From NCBI GenBank assembly GCA_033239125.1, contig BSWB01000006.1, positions 33,596,001 to 33,660,000 on the forward strand: 64,000 nucleotides of DNA, read 5' to 3'. Position 1 is the first letter of the stretch. Every line of letters begins with the position of its first letter. This document shows, one piece after another, positions 9,958-19,901 of the stretch. The notes beneath the pieces are model-generated. The model had not been told where the DNA came from, searched no databases, and saw only the letters and a program-made list of their open reading frames with translations. Both the position numbers and the translations under genes were made by a program. This DNA is from Fagopyrum homotropicum. Lineage: Eukaryota > Streptophyta > Magnoliopsida > Caryophyllales > Polygonaceae.

Positions 9958-11231
9958 TTCCAAATCTTAAGTACAAGATAGAATAGATTATAAGTCATAA
10001 AGATCAATGAAAAGTATTTCAAAACATTTTTGGTGGTGTGCTGAAATCATTGATCACTCTAAGAGAATGCTTCATGGAATTTAAAATCAAAACATGCTCA
10101 AAACATTTTATAAATATAAGAAAGTTGTTCATCTTTGCATAAAATCATAGAATGCATAATAAATCATAATTATCGAAATTAATCATGTATAATCCAGTTT
10201 AAACCACCAAGTCAATCAACAAGGTCGAGGTCTCAAGGGCTTTCAAAAGAAGGTCAAGAAACGTGTGAGGGTGGGATGTATATAGGGAATGTGGTGCTAG
10301 AATCCGGGAAAAGCATCTTTACTTCACTTCCTTTGAACTTCAACATCTTCCACCAATAAGCCTTGCTTATTTTTACTTTTTTACTTTTTGGGATGCATGG
10401 GCAGAGGTGCACAATAACCGAAGCCTAGGAAATCAGCAATCATCAATTTCGAGATGCCTCAAACCCTTGATACACATACCATGATCCGTTAGGAATATCG
10501 CTCAATCCGACTTTGGCAAGACACAAACACCCGGCTATGTGAATGGTGCCGAGTTACTCATCATCATGATTGACTTCCCCAAACCTATTTGTTTCTTTCT
10601 AACTTTCAGCCAACATCTCAACTTTTCTTTCACTTGCTTTTCACTTGCTTGCTTCCAAATTCCCGGATAGGTAAAGGGAGGCAAATATGTATATGAGGGG
10701 CTAAAGCATGATCAAGAAGAAGAAGAAGAGAAGAGAATGAATTGCCTTGGTCTTTCCAGGAAGAAAGTGAGAGAACTCATCATATGGTGTCAACCTTCAA
10801 ATTCAACATAATTTTGATAAAAACAAAGTATTAAACATGCCACAAATTTCAAACAAAGCATTTAGCAACTTAAACATATCATAAAACCTTTCAAACATAT
10901 AAAGATTTCAAAATCAGTCAGCAAACAAAAATCTTCATCGAGGTCATATCTAGATAAGAAGCACAAAAATCGTTTCGAAAACTGTCTCAGTTAAACCTCC
11001 TCGGTCGAGATGTTTTAAGTCAACCGAGGTGCGGCACCTCGATCGCTCAGAATCACTTCGGTCGAGGTCAAAAATATTTTTTTTCTTTTAACCAGTTTTT
11101 GACGTTTTTCTCAATCAAATAACCTGTATGCATGCATGTAATCTCAGATAAGCACATAGAGCATAAGAAAATCATAAATATCCGAATCAAGTCATACAAG
11201 CATACATAATGTCGAATAATACACATAAGTA
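9958..11231 (-). other. E2 3' non-coding region between the two PPT-like cassettes
   Basis: No ORF of note. The sequence is AT-rich, with patches homologous to the E4 region 42159-43374. The best conserved patch is about 50 bp at 10511-10560, containing CACCCGGCTATGTGAA and CCGAGTTACT. CCTCGGTCGAGG-type motifs occur near 10999-11069. The length between cassettes is about 1.29 kb here and 1.24 kb in E4. Confidence 0.7.
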
Positions 11232-11263
11232 CCCCATACTTGGGACACATTGTCCCAATGGGT
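11232..11263 (-). promoter_or_regulatory. E2 internal second PPT-like cassette with hairpin
   Basis: On the minus strand a 7-of-8-bp stem (11245-11263, loop GGA) is followed by 3 nt and then AAGTATGGGG (11241-11232). This is the same arrangement as the LTR-proximal cassette, placed about 1.3 kb upstream of it in the transcript and just after the extra ORF. E4 has an equivalent at 43375-43408. Confidence 0.75.
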
Positions 11264-11435
11264 CAAGATAAGTCTAAGGAAACAGGAAGAACTCACCGGA
11301 CATAAGCTGAGATGCATAATGAATAAATAAAAGAAATCCCTGCAAGCTCTAGTCCTGATATGCTGGCGGTGGTGGAGGATATGGTATGTACGGATGCTGG
11401 GATGGGTCGAATGGATGTCCCATCATATGCTGGAA

Positions 11436-12764
11436 CTAGATCTCCATCATCCGGCGCTGATAGTGCTGGCTCTCCAATATCTGATGAGTCCGGCTATCCA
11501 ACTCTCGGTGAAGGTCATCCAAACGTCCGCCTAGATCGACGGTCAGTGCTGCGTAGGAGTCAATCATCTGATCTATCAGATCGTCAATCCGGCGGCGAGC
11601 TACGGGATCCCTCTGCCTGCGAACTCTACGCCTGGCAGGACGTGCTGGTGCTGCAGCTGGCTCGTCCTCTGTCTCCTCGTCGTCTAGATTGACGACTGCT
11701 ACATTAGGATCAGCTGTATTTGTCCCTGTCTCCATGGCAGCACCGCCATCATCCTCCTCATCAGCCTCCTCCTCATTCTGCTCCTGGGCTGCTGCTGCCG
11801 CGTCTCTAGCGTCCTCAATAAGGGGAATCCACGCAGTGGACCAATACTGAGGGTCAAACACTGAGAATTGAGATGACCATCTAATACCCTGAGGGGCAGT
11901 CTGCTCCCAGGGCATCGCCACATATGGCGTAGTAAGTCCACGAGGAACCATAATCCTCCCCGTGATCATCTCTTGCAGTCCAGCGGCTTGGCAGCCGCCA
12001 CTATAGTACAAGCACTCAAATCTAACCCCATCGTAGTAGCTAAATGAGTCACTAAGCCGCCAGAACAGATATCTCCCTTCCCCTTCTCCTTGATCCTGTG
12101 AAGATCCTCAGCCAGCATCACTCTGAAGTCGGGAACTCCTCCGGTAATCATACAAATATAGACTCAGAAACTCACCCTGTCTAATCTTCTGAGGCGTCTC
12201 AGTACGCGCCAGAAGTGTCTCGCTAAAAATACGGTGAGCAAGTCTGAAGGCAAGGTGGAAGATGATCCGCTCCCTGGAATCTCCAGGTCTCCACCTGTCA
12301 GCATGCTCAACTACGTGAGCTATCTGTCCCCAGAACTGGCGGGCTACAGCTCGAGAGGGGAAATCAGCGACTGTCGGGGTCGAGAAGCCGAAGACCTCTC
12401 TCCATTGGTCCATCGGTACTATGTAGTTCTGGTTCAGCAACCGGTACTTGATGGCCTGCTTTGTAGGCAAGTAAGTCACGGAGCTCACAAACTCCAATGT
12501 GGGCTCGAGGTAGGCTGGAGCTCTAATCTCCATAAACTGCTCCAGCCCTACCATAGAAATCATACGCCTCAAGTCATCAGTTACGTAGAGGCAATCAAAC
12601 GCAGCAACATCTAGAAATCGCGGCGCAATCACTGGGCGCGCTGCAATGCGGTCATAATCTATCCGGTGACGCTCATGGATCACCGGTATGGAACGTCGAG
12701 AAGAAGAAGAAGGAGAAGGAGAAGTGGATCCATCCCTCAGAACAAGCTGTCTATCAGAACTCAT
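11436..12764 (-). pseudogene. E2 extra ORF downstream of integrase (Athila-type ORF), one stop
   Basis: The minus-strand frame runs from an ATG at 12764 to 11436, about 442 codons, with a single in-frame TGA at 12108. The N-terminal part is Ser/Arg-rich and followed by a region with many aromatic and Arg residues. The C-terminal part (from about 12011) has an acidic Glu/Asp/Ala stretch near 11700-11800, an Arg-rich stretch and a likely coiled coil at the end. I see no signal peptide or clear membrane segment, so an envelope role is not supported by sequence. Athila elements are known to carry an additional ORF downstream of pol whose function is unsettled, and this is probably that ORF. E4 has no counterpart. 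Confidence 0.65.
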
Positions 12765-13585
12765 TTTCTCTTTGAGTCAGACCACCTAGGTTGCCCTAAC
12801 AATCCTGAAGAACACCTCGGTCGAGATGCAGGTCGATTGGACCGAGGTAGAAGGCTGTTCGATTGTAACTCTCAAAAATCCAGTTATTTTCCCCCAATAT
12901 CACTACCAATTGTTCCTATGAGGTACTTAAGCCTTTTTCAACAAGAATGATTGGCAACCAAAGCCAATTTCTTCCGAAATCAGTAAAAAACGAAAGTTAG
13001 GGTTTTCGGTTTTGTTACCCCAGATTCGGCCGATTCGGAGCGTTTTTGTTGCTGATTGTCGCTTGCAAACTAATCATCTACTCTTTCCTTGCAGATTGGA
13101 ACCAAGAATCGTTGAAAACGATCGAGAATCGGGAAGCGAGGCGAATTTGTGTGCCGCGGTCGAGAAGGTGAGAGAGGAAAGAGAGAGAATTCGAACCCCC
13201 TTTTATACCCTTTTTTGGAACTGCAGTCACCTCGGTCGAGATGGTCCCGACTGGACCGAGGTGATACGGACCGAGGTGGATTGTCATAAACCCTAGTTGC
13301 CTCGGTTGCTCAAAAATCATCTCGGTCGAGGTGCTGTGACAGCAACCGAGATGTGTCTCAGTCAAACTCCGTCTTCTTGATTTCTCGAACTTTTGTCCTT
13401 CCAGTGTTGCTCCTAGGTTGTATTCCTTTACCTGTTGTCTGTCGAGGACGCCAAAAACAAAGCAAAGCAAAGCAAAAGCAAACTATCTAAAGCTAGACTA
13501 GAAAAAGGGGAAAAAAAAGCAACACCTTGGGTTGCCTCCCAAGAAGCGCTTGATTTAAGGTCGCTAACTGGACCGTATGACATCC
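12765..13585 (-). other. E2 spacer between integrase and extra ORF
   Basis: Mostly non-coding on the sense strand. It holds a dense cluster of the E2 motif CCTCGGTCGAGG and its half sites (12813-12850, 13228-13278, 13300-13350). I see no recognizable domain. The boundary with the integrase stop is at 13586. Confidence 0.6.
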
Positions 13586-14940
13586 CTAAACAAGGTATAG
13601 TGGTGCAATCTCCTCAACCGGGACTTCCGGTTTGTATTTCTTGAGTCTATGACCATTGACCTTGAATCTTCCACTTGTTTCTCCCCAGATCTCGACTGCA
13701 CCATAAGGGAAAACATGTTTCACAACGTAAGGTCCTGTCTATCTAGACTTTAACTTACCTAGAAAGAGACGAAGGCGGGAGTTGAAGAGTAGAACTAAAT
13801 CTCCTTCTTTAAACTCCTTAGGGATGATACGCTTGTCGTGCCATTTCTTTGTCCTTTCCATGTAGATCTTGGCATTCTCATAAGCGTTCAAACGCAACTC
13901 TTCCAGCTCATTAACATCCAATAGCCGCTTCTCAACGGCTTCCTTGATGTCGAAGTTCAACCATTTGATAGCCCAATACGCCTTGTGTTCTAACTCAACA
14001 GGCAAATGACAAGACTTCCCATATACCAAATTATAAGGGGTGGTACCAATGAGAGTCTTGAATGCGGTCCTGTAGGCCCAAAGAGCGTCGTCCAACTTCA
14101 TGGCCCAATCCTTCCTCGTCCTAGAGACGGTCTTCTCTAAGATTGCTTTAATTTCTCTATTAGAGATCTCGACCTGTCCACTAGTTTAAGGGTGATAAGA
14201 GGTTGCTACCTTGTGAGTTACCCCATACTTCGATAGAAGTGCCTTAAACTTCAGGTTGATGAAATGTGTCCCTCCATCACTGATGATGATGCGTGGAGTC
14301 CCAAAACGTGGAAAGATAGTCCTATTAAAGAACTTCACAACCACCATGGCATCATTAGTGGGAGAGGCAATGGCTTCAACCCATCTAGAAACGTAGTCGA
14401 CAGCTAGGAGAATGTAGAGGTTTCCTCCGGATGATGGGAAAGGTCCCATGAAATCTACTCCCCATACATCAAAGATCTCAACCTCCTGTATGTTATTAAG
14501 TGGCATTTTGTTCCTCCTAGATAAGTTCCTTGTTCTTTGGCATGCATCACAAGAGACAACAAACGATTGCACATCCTTAAATAATGTAGGCCAAAAGAAA
14601 CCGAAACGTAATACCTTGGCGCATGTTTTGTGAGCGCTAGCATGCCCTCCACAAGGAAGTGAGTGACAATGCCGTATGACACTTGTAACTTCATCTTTCG
14701 GAATGCATCTTCGAAGCATCCCATCCGGACCTCTCTTAAATAGTAGAGGTTCATCCCAATAGTAATGACGTACATCCTTAAAAAATTTCTTCCTTTGAGC
14801 GTACGTCAATCCTGGTGGTATTTCCTGGGAAACAAGATAATTGACAATGTCAGCATACCAAGGCCCTTTATTATCAGAAGTTTGATGGAGAAAGTGTTCC
14901 ACCAATTGTGGATAAGTTTCAGAAAAGGGAGTAAGAATTT
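13586..14940 (-). pseudogene. E2 integrase, broken by two stops
   Basis: A single minus-strand frame runs from the linker to a TAG at 13586-13588. The zinc-binding HHCC region lies at about 14690-14530 and the core at about 14440-14130. The first Asp (VDYVSRW) and second Asp (ISDGG) are present, and the Glu region follows a TAA at 14186 (CAA expected). A TAG at 13739 replaces a conserved Trp. Integrase inserts the cDNA into the genome. The integrase N-terminus continues directly from the protease-side linker, showing that RT and RNase H are absent here, not merely displaced. In this copy the joint between zinc region and core stays in frame, unlike E4. Confidence 0.9.
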
Positions 14941-15700
14941 TGTTATTCTCAGTTGACATCATCTCGCTTTCGGCCTGGGTCGAGGTCCAGAGAGGGTGAC
15001 CAAGATGTTCTTTAGTCAAGAACACCTCGCTTGGTCCAGAAAGTGCCTCGGTCGAGGTACTGCAACTGGGACCGAAACTGGAGATCTTCTTCTCCTGGAT
15101 TAGTTTTTCAATCTTAGCTCCTGGATCTTCTTCCAGTGCCTTTAAGCTCTGTATATCTGCATCACAAGAAACATCTATACCTTCCTCCATTAAGCTAAAA
15201 CTAACAACTCTCTCAAGTGGATCATTAATAAGGATAGAGCTCACCAATTCTCTTGATTCTTCTTCATCATAGATGTTGAAGATATCATCTCCCAGTGGCT
15301 CTCATTTCATTGCCGCAAGCAATGCAAACTCAACTTGATCACCGCCAATGTTGAATTGCAACTTGGCGTTCTTACAATCCACATTGTAACCCGAAGTTGC
15401 TAGAAATGGTCTCCCAAGAATGATAGGAACGGGATAATCTGCGGGAATGTCAAGCACAACAAAATCTATAGGTAAATAGATGTTACCTAACTTAACCGGA
15501 ATGTCTTCCAAAATGCCCACGGGATGGGTGATGGAGCGGTCCGCCATGTACAACCGTATCTTTACTGGCTTGGGCTCTCCAAGTCCGATCTTCACACATA
15601 GCTCTAGCGGGATGATGCTCGCGTTGGCTCCTAGATAACACAACGCCTCACAAGTGACATCCCAACTTGAATGGGCATGCAAAATGAGCCGGGATCTCTC
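14941..15700 (-). pseudogene. E2 aspartic protease and linker, shifted and with altered active site
   Basis: The frame 15682-15302 holds the protease, with an LGA motif, an ILGRPFLAT block and the conserved flanks seen in E4. The catalytic Asp before LGA is Tyr (codon at 15635-15637 on plus). A stop lies at 15302-15304, after which the same frame continues into a linker containing CCTCGGTCGAGG-type motifs (14974-14988, 15046-15059) and then straight into the integrase. Upstream, gag is in another frame, so a frameshift lies near 15640-15690. Protease normally cleaves Gag-Pol; this one should be inactive. Confidence 0.85.
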
Positions 15701-17718
15701 AACTTGGGTGGCATCTTCTCCTTCATGATTTGAATAAGCTCCGAGGATTTAGATGTCATCCTTACTTCACCAAAGTCTTCCAACTTTCTCTTCCTTGATA
15801 GAATTTCTTTCAAGAACTTCCCACAAGCGGGCATCCCTAGAATAGCATCAAGGAAAGGGATGTTAATATGTAGTTTATTCATCAAGTCAAGGAACTTACC
15901 AAAATGCTTGTCTAGATGTGCTCTGGCCCTTGACTGGGGGAATGGAAGTGGTGGTTTATATGCAGGAGGTGGGACATAAACTTCAGTTTTGTCTGATGCT
16001 CTTTGAGGCTCAACCTCGGTTGGCACCTCGGCCGAAGTGTTCTTCGACTGTACCTGGACCGAGGTGTTCTTCGTATGTACTGGCATCGACCGAGGCACTG
16101 GATCTGTAGTTTTCAGCCCACTTCTCGTCGTTATTGCCATGATTTGGCCTTTAGGGTTGCTTTCTGTCCTTGTTGGAAGCTTCCCTGGATCTCTTAGCGC
16201 TTCATTTGCCTTATTAAAGAATTGTTGTTCTAAGGCTTTTTGTGCCTTCGAAAATGAAGTCATGGACGTCTCCATAGCATTGAGCTTGATCAAGATAGCC
16301 TCCAGCACTGCATCTTTCTTTTCTGGCTGGGACAAGCTTGATCTAGGCTCTTGGCTCTTCAAAGGAGTAGAAGAAGAAGAAGAAGAAGAAGAGAGGAAAG
16401 GGTTAGAAGAGTTGTTTGAATTGGAGTTAGAGTAAGAGTTACCCGAATTTTGATTGTTTGCCCTCCAATTATTGTTGTTGGATCCTCTATTGTTGTTGTA
16501 GTTGTTGTTCCGAAAACCGTTGTTGTTGTTGTTCCGGTAACCGTTGTTCCTTAAGTTTTGATATCCATCCTCTTCTTTCTTGGTTTGAGCAACCAAAAGG
16601 TCTTTCAATTGCTTCACATCATTCTTCAAAGAGGTGAGTTGATCATTGTTTGGTGGAGCTTCTTGGAAGTTGACTCTTTTAATTCCACCTTCAGCTCCTT
16701 GGTGCGAGTACTTCTCCATGTGCAAAGCTTGTTTCTCTATGAACTCCCAAGCTTCGTCAATCGGCATGTCCATGAACGTGCCGGCGGATAGTAGTTGAAG
16801 GTTGAACTGGGTGTTTCCATCCAATCCCTTGAAGTATATCTCCAACAACTCTATCTTTGGAATCCCATGATGTGGGCAATCCAAAAGGATGTCTTTAAAT
16901 CTCTCCCATGACTTGGACAAACTCTCCTTGTCCTTCATGATGAATGCATTGATTTTCCCTCTCATTTCAGCGATCTTAGAGGGGGGAAAGAATTTAGTCA
17001 AGAACTCCGTCATCATATCCTCCCAAGTGTTGATTTTTCTGGGAGGGAGAGATTGATACCAAGTAAGCGCCCTATCTTTCAAAGAGAAGTAGAAAGGCCT
17101 TAGCTTGTAATTGTTGTTTTCCAGCCTTGAAGGTCTCAAGGTCTCCATCAATATCTCATAGTTTTGTAGATGTTGATGCGGAGATTCCCTCTCTAGCCCT
17201 CCAAACTAGCATTGGCGAATCATGGAAAGAACTTGCGGTCGAAGCTCATAGTCATGCTCCGCCGGATCACCTAGGTTGACTCCTGGACGCCTCAGTTGCT
17301 GGTTAGGATCCATCCTCTATCCTAGGGTCTATGGAATCCCTGCAAAAAGAGCATCTCGGACTGGCATCCGAGGTGGAAGTATCTCGGCCGGGGCAACTGG
17401 AGCTGGGTCCTGCCTCGGTCGAGGGTCTGGAACTGGGTCTTGCCTCGGACGAGGAGCTAGATCTGGTCGAGGTAGATATTGGTCCCGTAAAGTCGCCATA
17501 TCTGCTTCGATCGCTTCCGTCCTTGCGCGAGTTTCTTCCTTTTTCAGCCGTAGTTCTTCTTTACTGAGGCGTAGTTGTTCCAATGCCTCCTTCAATTCGG
17601 CCTCAAGATCGAGATTCTCTTGATTGGCCATCTTAGCTTCTTTCAAGCGTCTTTTGTATGTTTTTTCTGGCTCGGGAACGTAAGGAACGATTTCCTTCCC
17701 AGCGCGGGTTCTTCGCAT
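15701..17718 (-). pseudogene. E2 gag, broken near its N-terminus
   Basis: The ATG at 17716-17718 is followed by a charged coiled-coil-like region, then in-frame stops near 17329, 17311 and 17205. From about 17190 to 15700 the frame is open. The capsid domain (LTWYQSLP and FLTKFFPPSK motifs) lies at about 17080-16700, a low-complexity Asn/Ser-rich stretch at about 16580-16350, and a proline-rich region near 15950-15900. It aligns well with the N-terminal 650 residues of the E4 polyprotein. No CCHC knuckle is visible, which is common in this lineage. Confidence 0.87.
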
Positions 17719-17823
17719 AAACCTACAAGAAAGAACCTGCAAAAGTCACTTAAGTAGAGTGGCTAGTAGTAACAGGGGCAAGTGCACCGAAAGACTACCG
17801 CAACCGGCTCGGTCTAGACCAAG

Positions 17824-17841
17824 TCCCCGGCAACGGCACCA
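17824..17841 (-). other. Second, inner primer-binding-site copy in E2
   Basis: TCCCCGGCAACGGCACCA differs from the true PBS at 17964-17981 by one base. It is followed by AAAAAATTGTTC, which resembles the PBS-LTR joint. Its upstream flank (TCTAGACC) matches the flank of the E4 PBS better than the outer copy does. This suggests a local duplication of about 140 bp created the outer copy. Confidence 0.75.
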
Positions 17842-17963
17842 AAAAATTGTTCTTGGGCGAAACTCTGTTCCGTTGCCAGAACGAGAACTTCAAATGTACC
17901 TAAGAACACAAATCTGCAAGAACACTCAAGCAGAAAGATCAATAGCAAAACCAAGTAAATTAG

Positions 17964-17981
17964 TCCCCGGCAACGGCGCCA
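17964..17981 (-). promoter_or_regulatory. E2 primer binding site, tRNA-Asp type
   Basis: On the sense strand, TGGCGCCGTTGCCGGGGA complements the 3' end of plant tRNA-Asp(GUC). It lies 6 nt inside the LTR boundary at 17988. This primer is typical of Athila/Tat elements. Confidence 0.9.
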
Positions 17982-17987
17982 AAAACT

Positions 17988-19758
17988 TGTTCGCTCCAAA
18001 TGGTGTGTGCAAGCTTTAAATTTATAACCCTAGATGTATGCCTAAAACAAGGATGCGAACCCACAGTGTACGGGTCAATCGTAGTAAAAGGAAGAATTCC
18101 GGGGTGTCGATCTTAGGGACTTAGGTGAAACAAAACCAATATAGGTAGTCAATATCACAACTAACCACAAAAGCAATTAAAGCAATCAAAGATGATAATA
18201 TAGTCAATTAAGGAAATATGCAAATTCTAGGGATTAAAGCATCCAGTTATGGTTCCAACTCAAGATCTCAAGATAAAGCGGATAAAGCTGAGGTTTTGCA
18301 AAGGGAAGGTGTTACTAAAGTGGAATAGATCACCGGGTAAGTCTCACTACTCACAAATCGTAAACCAAAGAACCTATTACCGGGTAAGTCTCAAGGTACA
18401 AAGGAAAGGAACTATAATCTCAAACCAACACACCAACTAAGGGAATAGAATCAACCTTTATTGGATAAGTCTCAGGTTAACTCACAAAGATGGAATGAAG
18501 GCCACTCAAACCCCAATAAAGGATAAACCTTTATTACCTATACTTATGATCATGAGTAAACAAATAAAGGAATTACCGGGTAAGTCTCATCCTAGGCTTG
18601 CATTGAACCAGGAAAGGTGTAATAAGAATAGGATTTGGCAAACTCTAACACTTAACTCTCAGTTACGGATCAGAAAAGTCACCTCGGTCAGTCAAGTTCC
18701 ACCCCGGCCGAGATGTTCATCGACTGAACTAGATGTTCTGGGATTAAGGTTAAAGACTCGAGCTTTCAGGGTCCTACTGGAATTTAAGATTATTCTATCA
18801 TTGTTTTTCCCACAACCTTCAACCAATCACCCTAGAATCGCACAAGGAAATTAGCCACTCATCATCATGAAAGCAATAATCAAATATATGGGAAGAGAAT
18901 GAATATTTGAACACAAAAACCTTAAGAACAAGACTTCAATAACTGAATCAAATAAACAAATCAGCGTTCCTTGGATCACAAATCCAACAAGACAAATCAA
19001 CAAGAAGGGAATCTAAGAAAGTCTTACAAAACTCTTCACGAAAGCTATAAAAAGCTATGAACTTCCTTCCTTCAATCTTCCTTGAACCTTCCAAAAATTC
19101 TTCCTAACTGCAGTTTCTTCAATCCCAGCTGTTGTGATGGTAGCGGGTTGCTAAGCATGCCTCCAACTTGTGCAAAATCCAACCCTTTATATAGGAGAAT
19201 TACCCTCCAAAGATAATAATATCTTAAAAAGATAATTTTTTAATAAAATATATCCATATCTCATAAATAGATCCCTAAAATATATGATCTTCCTTCCAGA
19301 AATCCAGCCCAAAAATATAAGATCTCTCCTTCCAAAAATAAAAGATCTCAGCCAAATAAAATATATTTCGCCGCCTCAGGATATTCGCCTCGGTCGAGAC
19401 GCTCCTCAAGATCACCTCGGTCGAGGTGACTATGTGATCAACCGAGGTGACTCTCAGCTGAAGGTGAAATCTCTCAAATCTGATCCAAAGTAAATCTTCT
19501 TTATGAATTCCTTGCTTCCTGGGCTCTTCCTTAAGCTCCTGAATGTAGCTGTAATGACTCATTGGCTCTTTTAACTCCATTTTGATGTAAAAAGTGCCAT
19601 TTTACCTACGATTACAACGAAACTTGGTGTAGACCTCGATCCCCGCAAAGGTAGATGAAACGACAATATAATCACATAATGTACATCCAAACATACAGAT
19701 TATTGAAGATAAAACGTCTAAACAGGCCCCAAAATATAGACTATAATTCATGATATCA
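17988..19758 (-). repeat. E2 5' LTR (right on the plus strand)
   Basis: 1771 bp, the partner of 8147-9918, ending TGATATCA followed by the TSD TTGCG. It keeps a perfect CACCTCGGTCGAGGTG at 19413-19428, where the left LTR has one altered position. Confidence 0.94.
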
Positions 19759-19763
19759 TTGCG
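19759..19763. repeat. E2 right target-site duplication TTGCG
   Basis: Exact copy of 8142-8146, directly after the right LTR. Confidence 0.93.
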
Positions 19764-19901
19764 TTGTGAACGCTTTTCTGTGACATTTTGAGTTACATGC
19801 CCCGAGTGGGAATATATGAGTTCAGTTCTGTTTCTGTGTGTTGTTGTGATCGTTAGGCTTTTGCAAGTTTCCGGACGAAACTTCTTTTTAGGGGGATCTG
19901 A
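19764..19901 (+). other. E1 3' untranslated region and polypurine tract
   Basis: This is the part of E1 downstream of the E2 insertion. It ends with TTTTTAGGGGGATCTGA just before the right LTR at 19902. The purine run AGGGGGA (about 19890-19896) is the plus-strand primer. No coding is seen. Confidence 0.8.

Larger units (their letters stand above)
8147..19758 (-). mobile_element. E2: Athila-like Ty3/gypsy element lacking RT and RNase H
   Basis: E2 is 11.6 kb with LTRs 8147-9918 and 17988-19758 and TSD TTGCG. Order on the minus strand: LTR, tRNA-Asp PBS, gag, protease, linker, integrase, an extra ORF, 3' non-coding region, polypurine tract, LTR. Comparison with E4 shows that the whole RT-RNase H section, roughly 550 codons, is missing between the linker and the integrase N-terminus, so E2 is non-autonomous. 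Its frames carry several stops and a shift. It is the youngest layer in the left nest, since nothing interrupts it. Confidence 0.93.
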
